NCBI GenBank assembly: GCA_023424965.1
Contig: JAFADI010000085.1
Location: 1 to 21,969 of the forward strand
Length of the DNA stretch: 21,969 nt
Direction: 5' to 3'
Origin: Bacillota bacterium
GTDB taxonomy: Bacteria; Bacillota; Clostridia; Acetivibrionales; JAFADI01
Below the pieces are notes generated by a model. That model was given only the letters and a program-made list of their open reading frames with translations. It made no database searches and was not told the DNA's origin. Positions 16,239-21,969 of the stretch are shown here, one piece after another. A program made the position numbers and the translations under genes. The first letter of the stretch is position 1, and every line of letters starts with the position of its first letter.

Positions 16239-17168
16239 TCAGTTTTCATAATGGACGTACTTGTCGGACAGCTTGAACTGGAACCAGGATACTGCCGCAA
16301 CCAGGATAAACAGCACCGTGGACAGGGAGGAGGCATAACCCATCCTGAAATTCCTGAAAGCGCTGTCGTATATGTCTATGCCGATTACCTTGCTGGCATC
16401 TCCCGGCCCTCCGAAGGTCAGCGGGTATATGATGGAAAATGAGCTGTTAAGCGCATTGATGGTGGCAATGACAAGGTTGAACAGAATTACGGGGGATATG
16501 CAGGCAATGGTCACATAGAAGAACTTCTGCATGGAATTGGCGCCATCCATTTCACAGGCCTCATAGAGCTCGCGGGGAACCTCCTTCAGGCTGGCATTGA
16601 AAATAAGCATCATCTGTCCTGTAGTGTAGGTATAGAGACATACGAATATGATGGAAGGAATGACCAGATGGCCTTCCATCAGCCAGTTGGGCCCATCCTT
16701 GACACCGAAGAAGCTCAGCAGATAGTTGATGACACCGATTTCCTTGTTGTACAGCAGTTGAAATGCAAATGCCAGCGCCACACTGGGCATTACAGCCGGC
16801 ACAAAGAAGAAGAATTGGAAGATCCCCATGCCTTTTAACTTGCTGTTCAGCAGTACGGCAAGAAAAAGAGACCACAGGAGGGTCACAGCCACACTCAGCA
16901 CCGTGAAGATAAGGGTGACCTTCATTACATTCCAGAAGGGGGACCCCAGGGTAAACATTTCAATATAGTTTTTGAGTCCGATGAACCTGGGGGCGCTTAC
17001 CATATCCCACTTACTGAAGCCCAGCGCAAAGCACGCAACGATGGGTACCCCCGAGAACAGCAGAAAGCCGATGATCCAGGGAGATAAAAATACGTATGCC
17101 AGCAGGTTGTCGCTTGCCTTGCCGGTCCTGTGCCTTTTCTCCCGGACCCCTGCGAAACTTTCATTCAT
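16239..17168 (-). CDS. ABC sugar transporter permease, MalF/UgpA type (module B)
   Basis: Inner-membrane permease of 309 residues. A charged 22-residue N-terminus (MNESFAGVREKRHRTGKASD) precedes the first helix, LLAYVFLSPWIIGFLLF. About five further helices follow. The EAA loop VPRELYEACEMDGANSMQKF lies about two-thirds along and runs into VTIACISPVILF, with the usual LP replaced by AC. It follows the SBP by 156 bases that contain two hairpins, and is followed closely by the MalG-type gene. GAGGTG is 7 bases before the ATG. Role: the substrate channel of the module B importer. Confidence 0.95.
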   Translation of the reverse strand: MNESFAGVREKRHRTGKASDNLLAYVFLSPWIIGFLLFSGVPIVACFALGFSKWDMVSAPRFIGLKNYIEMFTLGSPFWNVMKVTLIFTVLSVAVTLLWSLFLAVLLNSKLKGMGIFQFFFFVPAVMPSVALAFAFQLLYNKEIGVINYLLSFFGVKDGPNWLMEGHLVIPSIIFVCLYTYTTGQMMLIFNASLKEVPRELYEACEMDGANSMQKFFYVTIACISPVILFNLVIATINALNSSFSIIYPLTFGGPGDASKVIGIDIYDSAFRNFRMGYASSLSTVLFILVAAVSWFQFKLSDKYVHYEN

Positions 17169-17214
17169 ATATATTCACCTCTACTTTTTTATAACGCAAA
17201 TGACTTAAAAACAA

Positions 17215-17317
17215 ACTGCGGCCAAAATTGCTCTTGACCGCAGTCAACGTTCCCATTTTCAAAAGGGGACATTCCCTCCTCGTCAGGAATACCTGCTGCT
17301 CAGCGGGTGTGTCCCCT
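17215..17317 (-). other. Intercistronic hairpins between module B SBP and permease genes
   Basis: Two structures lie in the 156-base gap. The outer arms AGGGGACA (17264-17271) and TGTCCCCT (17310-17317) pair perfectly, and within their loop CCTGCTG/CAGCGGG can pair with one wobble. A second hairpin pairs ACTGCGG and CAA (17215-17225) with TTG and CCGCAGT (17234-17244) around one mismatch. No strong U-run follows. Position just after the SBP stop parallels the module A hairpin and suggests 3' stabilisation of the SBP message. Confidence 0.6.
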
Positions 17318-17324
17318 CACCCTG

Positions 17325-18665
17325 TTACTCCGCGGCAACCTTCTGTGCTTCCTCATTGATCTTCTTGATGGCCGTATCCACGTCCATCTGTCCCATCATC
17401 ACCGCATTGAAGGCATTAACGCCAAAAGTGCTGGCTACGCCGGGATTTGCCACCACATAACCGAACTCCGCAAAGCCCACGCTCTTGTCGATGGCTTCCC
17501 AGTTTGTGGGGCCGTTTTCACCGCCTGCCCTGTAGAAGCCTTTTGCAGTAATGCTCTTCCTGGCGGAAGGATTGGTTCCCATTTTACAAATCCGTTCCTG
17601 GCCCTCGTCACCCATGGAATATTCGATAAATGCCCATGCAGCGTCCTTAACCTTGCTTTCCGCATTGATTGTAAATAGCCCCGTGTGGAGAGTGGTGTAC
17701 TGCTTTGTGTCCTTGGGCAGGGGAGCAATGTCCCATTTGAAATCCTTAATGGGCCTGTAAGTCTGGATCATCCAGTTGCCCATCCTGGTCATCGCCGCTT
17801 TGCCTGAACTGAAGAGGTCCACCGCGTTTGTTCCCGAAGGAGCCGGCGGTGCGGAAACCTTCAGCTTGTTGGTAAGATCCGCCTGCCACTGGAGGGCTTT
17901 CTTTGCTCCGTCTCCCAGCTGCAGCACTCCTTTGTCGTCAACGATCTTATCCCCTGCGCTTCCGAAGGTGGAATACCACAGGCCCTGGAAGGATATGGAA
18001 TCCACGCCCCACTGGACGGTTTTCCCGTCTTTCACGATGGTGAGCTTCTTGGCGGCATCTTCAAATTCCTGCCAGGTCCAGTCGTTGGTGGGATACTTTA
18101 CCCCCGCTTTATCAAACATGTCCTTGTTGTAGTACATGATTTCCACAGCCATACACCAGGGCAGGCCGTAGGAGGCTCCCAGCATCTCGTTGAAGCCGGT
18201 GAGCGCCGGGACCAGGTCGTCTTCCTTGAAAGCCTCCGTCTTCTTTATGTACTCGTCAAGAGGAATAATTGCCTTGTTCTTTGCAAACCTCCCGATATCG
18301 CACTCCCACGCAAGAATAACGTCCGGAGCGGCTTTGGCGGCAATCATGGCATTGAGCTTTTCGGAATAATTTCCTTCCGTAACTGCCATGTAATCAATTT
18401 TATAATTGGGATACTTCTTTTCAAATCCGGCGATCCAGTCCACATCGGGTGTATCTCCCCTCTGGGCCCAGGACGCGAATTTGATGGTTGCAGGTGCCGC
18501 CGGCTCCTTCGACTTTTCTGCATCGCCGCTCTTTGCTCCATCCGCGGCTTTTGCAGGCTCGCTTGCCGTATCGGCGGGTTTTGAAGCACCGCAGCCGACA
18601 ACTGCTGACAGTAAAAACATCACCGACAGAATCAGGCACAAACTCCTCAACACTCTTCTTTTCAT
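17325..18665 (-). CDS. Extracellular sugar-binding lipoprotein, SBP family 1, first gene of module B
   Basis: Lipid-anchored SBP of 446 residues. The signal peptide has a basic start MKRRVLR, a hydrophobic core and lipobox AVVGC with C25 as the lipidated residue. An Ala/Lys/Asp/Glu-rich linker of about 35 residues follows. Family 1 marks include IKFASWAQRGDTPDVDW, MYYNKDMFDKAGV and DWTWQEFEDAAKKLT. A strong AAAGGAGG lies 9 bases before the chosen ATG; the ATG six bases earlier is in another frame and stops at once. It heads an operon with its own promoter and operator directly downstream of the GH65 gene, so it probably serves the same sugar pathway. The substrate is not known. Confidence 0.95.
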   Translation of the reverse strand: MKRRVLRSLCLILSVMFLLSAVVGCGASKPADTASEPAKAADGAKSGDAEKSKEPAAPATIKFASWAQRGDTPDVDWIAGFEKKYPNYKIDYMAVTEGNYSEKLNAMIAAKAAPDVILAWECDIGRFAKNKAIIPLDEYIKKTEAFKEDDLVPALTGFNEMLGASYGLPWCMAVEIMYYNKDMFDKAGVKYPTNDWTWQEFEDAAKKLTIVKDGKTVQWGVDSISFQGLWYSTFGSAGDKIVDDKGVLQLGDGAKKALQWQADLTNKLKVSAPPAPSGTNAVDLFSSGKAAMTRMGNWMIQTYRPIKDFKWDIAPLPKDTKQYTTLHTGLFTINAESKVKDAAWAFIEYSMGDEGQERICKMGTNPSARKSITAKGFYRAGGENGPTNWEAIDKSVGFAEFGYVVANPGVASTFGVNAFNAVMMGQMDVDTAIKKINEEAQKVAAE

Positions 18666-18700
18666 TTCATGTTTCCTCCTTTTTAATCATTACCGCTTAA

Positions 18701-18722
18701 TTTAATCGATTAAACCATTATA
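18701..18722 (-). promoter_or_regulatory. -10 element and palindromic operator of the module B transport operon
   Basis: On the minus strand: -10 TATAAT (18722-18717), two bases, then TTTAATCGATTAAA (18714-18701), a perfect 14-bp palindrome covering the expected transcription start. Spacing and operator are identical to the module A promoter. No good -35 is found at 17 bases, and that region is occupied by a hairpin (18738-18763). This suggests dependence on an activator, possibly the YesN-type regulator. Confidence 0.75.
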
Positions 18723-18737
18723 ATTAAAGTATAGAAT

Positions 18738-18763
18738 AATAGAGCCCCATAAAGGACTCTATT
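18738..18763 (-). terminator. Possible weak terminator after the GH65 gene
   Basis: AATAGAG (18738-18744) pairs with CTCTATT (18757-18763), extended inward by CC/GG after one mismatch, with a loop of about 6 bases. On the minus strand it lies 36 bases past the GH65 stop and is followed by ATTCTATACTTTAA, which is only moderately U-rich. It also spans the expected -35 region of the module B promoter. Confidence 0.35.
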
Positions 18764-18798
18764 TTCTTTGGATTGACTATATTATTTTTGGGTTTTGT

Positions 18799-21135
18799 TT
18801 AATATCCCGCCCTGACGGTGCAGCCGGCTGCTGCGGTGTGATTTTTCCCTTTCACAATAAAGGTTATTTCGTCGCCGGAGAGGTTTTCCAGCTCCACTTC
18901 ATTTCCTGTTATGCACACGTTGACCCATTGGCCTTTCCACAGGGCCCGGAAGCAGATCCGCTTGATTTCTGGGGGCAGGCAGGGATTGAAGGTCGCCACC
19001 TCGGCGCTCAGCACATTCGCCAGGCCTGCAAAGCCGTGCACGATCTCCTGCCACATGCCCCCGACGTTCGCAAAATGTATCCCGTCGGAGGACCTGGGTC
19101 TTTCTCCGAAGTCGATATCCATGGACTTCTTCCACGCCTTGTAAGCCTCCTCTGCTCTCCCTATGCCGGCTGCAACGATCTGGTTGTGGCAGATGGAATT
19201 GGAGGAGTCGTGGATGGTAATGGGCTTGTAATAATCATAGGAAGCAGTCCTCTGCTCTTTGCTGAAGGCTTCGGTAAACACGCCCATCAGGGCGATGACG
19301 TCGGACTGCTTCAGGCACTTTGAGCGGTAGCGCTTTTCCTGTGTGGTATATTTCCCGAAAAGCTGGGTCTTATCTTTCCACAAGCCCTCAATGTCAATGG
19401 CGGCATAGGCGGTTTCAAAGTCATCGCACTGCCATACGATGCCGCGCTCCTCGTCCATGGGTATGGGCAGGCCTGCCGCAATTTCATTGAAAAGCTCCAG
19501 CTCTTCTTCCCTAAAGAATATTTTTTCACACACCTTTTCATAAATTTCCGGCGCATCCGCTTTGACCATGCTCACAACCCTGCCCGCCAGCTCCAGGTTC
19601 ATCCGGGCTGTAAAATTGGTATAGGCATTGTTGTTGGATACGGGTTTGTATTCATCAGGCCCCATGACTCCGTAAATGTGATAGCCCGGCCTTCCTTCGA
19701 TCCGGTCCACCCTGGTGGTCCAATACCTGGCCGTCTCAATCATGACTTCCAGGCCGTAATTGTAGAGGTAATCCCTGTCACCGGTGTTCAGGAAATAATG
19801 CCAGATTCCTATGACGATGTCCGCCGTAATATGGATTTCGTGGTCGGCATATTCGAACAGGGGACACACCTCGTCCCCATACCTGTCCGTCTGCCAGGGG
19901 TACCTGGCCCCCGCGTAGTTCATGCTTGCCGCACTTCTGCGGGCGCCGTCCAGAATATGGTGCCTGTACATGGGAGTCATCTTTGCCAGTTCCGGTTGTG
20001 TGTAGATGTAGAAGGGTTGAAAGAACATTTCCATGTCCCAGCAGACGGAGCCCAGGTATGCCTCACTGGTGGTTCCCTTCGCGCAGTTCAGCGCCCGGTA
20101 ATCCTTCGACCTTCCCCGGAACAGGTGGTAAATAGCCTGGCGGATGGCCCGCTGGCTGTTGTACCCCTCATGGTCCGCCGCTTCTATCCGGATGTCGGAA
20201 ACCTCCCAGTTTTTTGCCCAGTGGCTGCAGTGGTCCTCATGGATCCGCTCAATTCCCGCCTCCAAATTGGTTTCGATAATTTCTACGGCTTTGTCCAGCA
20301 GCAATTCTCTTTCAAAATATACGTCCGCCGCTTCCACGGAAACCTTCACTACCTGCGCTTCTTCACTTTCAACCAGTTTGAAGCCTGAGACGGATGAAAC
20401 TCTTCTTTCTTCCCTGCGTATGGCAAAGTCCCCTGTCTTGCTGTTGACCATCTTGCTTGCGGTCACAACCCGGTCTCCCAGATTTGCCGTTATATCGGAA
20501 TAAATCACATTCCCGCCCCCATAGCTGACGCTGCGTGATTTATATTTGTCAAAACCGTTGGTGCGCACATCGTTGTCAAGGTAGCTTTTGACGGCGATAT
20601 CCGCACTTCCCGAAGCCATCTTTATCCTGCACTCCTGTACGCAGACAAATCTTTGCTCCGGGTTCATGAACCGCTTGAACAGCAGGTCGATTTTTTTGCC
20701 GGATCCGGTTTCCCACCGGAAGGTACGGTACAGGGTCGCCGTCTTCATATCGAGCCAGCGGCAGTATCCGGATATTTTGGAATTTTCCATGTCCAGCTTT
20801 TCACCGTCGGCATATACCACAAGCCCCAGATAATAGGGAAGGTTAACGATTCCTACCCGCCAGAAGGGATGCCTGCCTTGAACCAACTGGATGAAAGTGC
20901 CCCACCTGCTCTTTTTGGAAGGAATCACTTCCAGGGAAACATTGCCCGGAATCCGGTCATATTCCAGATTTTGATCGTCGTCCTCAAAGCCCTCCTCAAA
21001 GCTGGCCCTGGTGGTCATGTAGCCGGTGCCCAGTGCCATTACTGATTCATAGTGCCTCACTTTCGACAGGTCAAAGTGGTCTTCCACGACACACCAATTC
21101 CTGTCGATGTGATTTTTAAGGTCATCAAAATACAT
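18799..21135 (-). CDS. Glycoside hydrolase family 65 disaccharide phosphorylase, specificity unassigned
   Basis: Cytoplasmic enzyme of 778 residues, full GH65 length (N-terminal beta-sandwich to about 280, catalytic (alpha/alpha)6 barrel about 320-700, small C-terminal beta domain). The predicted general acid is E495 in MGPDEYKPVSNNNAYTN. K609-Q610 and the HDSSNS loop (642-647) match the substrate and phosphate sites of phosphorylases, favouring phosphorolysis of an alpha-glucoside to beta-glucose 1-phosphate over hydrolysis. Two usually constant spots differ: K497 where characterised members have His after GPDE[YF], and WDME (366-369) in place of WDTE. A new acceptor specificity is therefore possible; known GH65 substrates include maltose, trehalose, kojibiose, nigerose and glucosyl-rhamnose or -glycerol. 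AAGGAGGG precedes the ATG. It sits 17 bases after the PfkB kinase gene, in one operon. No beta-phosphoglucomutase gene is in the window. Confidence 0.93.
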   Translation of the reverse strand: MYFDDLKNHIDRNWCVVEDHFDLSKVRHYESVMALGTGYMTTRASFEEGFEDDDQNLEYDRIPGNVSLEVIPSKKSRWGTFIQLVQGRHPFWRVGIVNLPYYLGLVVYADGEKLDMENSKISGYCRWLDMKTATLYRTFRWETGSGKKIDLLFKRFMNPEQRFVCVQECRIKMASGSADIAVKSYLDNDVRTNGFDKYKSRSVSYGGGNVIYSDITANLGDRVVTASKMVNSKTGDFAIRREERRVSSVSGFKLVESEEAQVVKVSVEAADVYFERELLLDKAVEIIETNLEAGIERIHEDHCSHWAKNWEVSDIRIEAADHEGYNSQRAIRQAIYHLFRGRSKDYRALNCAKGTTSEAYLGSVCWDMEMFFQPFYIYTQPELAKMTPMYRHHILDGARRSAASMNYAGARYPWQTDRYGDEVCPLFEYADHEIHITADIVIGIWHYFLNTGDRDYLYNYGLEVMIETARYWTTRVDRIEGRPGYHIYGVMGPDEYKPVSNNNAYTNFTARMNLELAGRVVSMVKADAPEIYEKVCEKIFFREEELELFNEIAAGLPIPMDEERGIVWQCDDFETAYAAIDIEGLWKDKTQLFGKYTTQEKRYRSKCLKQSDVIALMGVFTEAFSKEQRTASYDYYKPITIHDSSNSICHNQIVAAGIGRAEEAYKAWKKSMDIDFGERPRSSDGIHFANVGGMWQEIVHGFAGLANVLSAEVATFNPCLPPEIKRICFRALWKGQWVNVCITGNEVELENLSGDEITFIVKGKNHTAAAGCTVRAGY

Positions 21136-21152
21136 CCTGCTCCCTCCTTCTT

Positions 21153-21969
21153 TTAGGAATGAAATTCTTTGATTCTCTGCCGTACATCCTCAAGGGTTCC
21201 GGCAAAAGGGCCGTATCTCTCCATCTTGATGGAAACCAGCGCCGCGGCAAACTTCAAGGATTCTGCCACGTCGTGTTCCAGCCTCCAGGAAAGGTAGGCG
21301 GCAAAGGTGGTGTCCCCCCGGCCGGTTCTTCCGATCACACTTCTGTTTGAGAATTTTTCATAATAGGATTTCCCACCCACTCTTGCCAGCACTCCCTGGG
21401 AATGGGTGACCATGATTTCCGGGCAGCCCCAGCTTTCGACGATTTTTGCCGCTTCCTCCAGGTCATCCGTACCCGTCAGCACCTTTGCCTCAACCACATC
21501 CAGCTTCACCTTATCCATCAGGGCGATAATTTCCTTTTTATTCTTTACGTCCCCGAAGTTGATTTCATGGGTCACGGGAGTAATCTGCCGTACAAAGCTC
21601 TGCATATCCGTCGAAAGGCTGTATCCCCTGTTTTTAAGGCTCTCCATGAGATTCATGTCAAATTCCGAATCCGAAATGCCCGCCAGATGAACAAAGGTGG
21701 ATTCCAGCGGCGGAACATCTTCGATTTTGACCAATCCTGCCGTCCTCACCAGGGTTATCTTTCTCTCATCCACGTTTTCACTTTCGTGCAAAACCCTGGA
21801 ATAGGTAGTTACATCGCTTGGAATGACAAAAACATCCACGCCCAGGTCCCTCATGGGCTGGTTTATTTTTTCTTCATCCAGTGACATTTTGACAACGGAT
21901 GCCACCTTTTTTCCGACCCTGGCCGCCACCATGGCGCCGCACAGAACCGCGCTGCCGGGCGCAACGATA
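21153..21969 (-). CDS. PfkB/ribokinase-family sugar kinase (5' end cut by window)
   Basis: Cytoplasmic ATP-dependent kinase, with about 271 C-terminal residues visible. The reading frame stays open to the window edge, beginning IVAPGSAVLCGAMVAARVGKKVASVVK. An internal Met at 21932 is not the true start, because the upstream residues match the N-terminal PfkB fold. The family signature at the C-terminal side reads IGRTGRGDTTFAAYL: the catalytic base is the Asp of GRGD (usual form GAGD). EAKVLTG and VTHSQGVLARV mark the nucleotide-binding part. Compared with the usual 300-330 residues, about 30-60 are missing. The gene is 17 bases upstream of the GH65 gene, so it may phosphorylate the non-glucosyl product of phosphorolysis (a sugar or polyol). 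The exact substrate is unknown. Confidence 0.88.
   Translation of the reverse strand, partial: IVAPGSAVLCGAMVAARVGKKVASVVKMSLDEEKINQPMRDLGVDVFVIPSDVTTYSRVLHESENVDERKITLVRTAGLVKIEDVPPLESTFVHLAGISDSEFDMNLMESLKNRGYSLSTDMQSFVRQITPVTHEINFGDVKNKKEIIALMDKVKLDVVEAKVLTGTDDLEEAAKIVESWGCPEIMVTHSQGVLARVGGKSYYEKFSNRSVIGRTGRGDTTFAAYLSWRLEHDVAESLKFAAALVSIKMERYGPFAGTLEDVRQRIKEFHS

Noticed and set aside
18665..18673. ATGAAATGA overlap at the module B SBP start as a minicistron
   Set aside because: The first ATG reads only two codons before stopping; it is a by-product of the spacing between ribosome binding site and true start.
1..21969. Mobile elements, CRISPR arrays, tRNA or rRNA genes
   Set aside because: No transposase or integrase frames, no regularly spaced repeats, and no tRNA- or rRNA-like sequence were seen; the gaps are short and explained by promoters and hairpins.

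Overview
The window looks like a chromosomal sugar-utilisation region from a low-to-mid GC Gram-positive bacterium (Bacillota, most likely Clostridia or a Paenibacillus-like lineage). The evidence is AAGGAGG-type ribosome binding sites, lipoprotein solute-binding proteins (SBPs) with lipobox cysteines, LytS/YesM-type sensor kinases paired with YesN-type AraC regulators, and an ECF sigma/anti-sigma pair of Gram-positive style. I cannot name a genus from sequence alone. Every gene except one (the DUF4432 gene at 8957-10078) is on the minus strand.

Layout, read 5'->3' along the minus strand from high to low coordinates: a PfkB-family sugar kinase cut by the right window edge (21153-21969) and a GH65 glycoside phosphorylase (18799-21135) sit close together. 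A promoter with an overlapping palindromic operator follows, then transport module B: SBP (17325-18665), two ABC permeases (16239-17168, 15385-16224), a YesM-type kinase (13108-15012), a YesN-type regulator (11465-13105) and a second SBP (10096-11454). The plus-strand DUF4432 mutarotase-like gene converges on this module with a gap of only 17 bases. Next come an ECF sigma factor (8172-8744) and its DUF4367 anti-sigma partner (7210-8175). Last is transport module A: SBP (5440-6867), two permeases (4395-5282, 3502-4395), a YesM kinase (1500-3329) and a YesN regulator running off the left edge (1-1467).

Modules A and B have the same gene order (SBP, MalF-type permease, MalG-type permease, kinase, regulator). 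Both are preceded by the same promoter design: TATAAT, two bases, then the perfect palindrome TTTAATCGATTAAA. The inference is two paralogous import-and-sense modules answering to one unseen LacI-type repressor and each to its own two-component system. No ATPase (MsmX/UgpC type) is in the window, so a shared ATPase encoded elsewhere is likely.

A working picture is that an alpha-glucoside is imported by one or both ABC systems and split by the GH65 phosphorylase into glucose 1-phosphate and a second moiety, which the PfkB kinase could phosphorylate. The DUF4432 protein may interconvert anomers. The substrate cannot be read from the sequence. The most interesting points are the shared operator architecture, the extra SBP attached to the module B two-component system (a possible three-component sensor), the unusual active-site-loop residues in the GH65 protein, and the strong RNA hairpins between cistrons.
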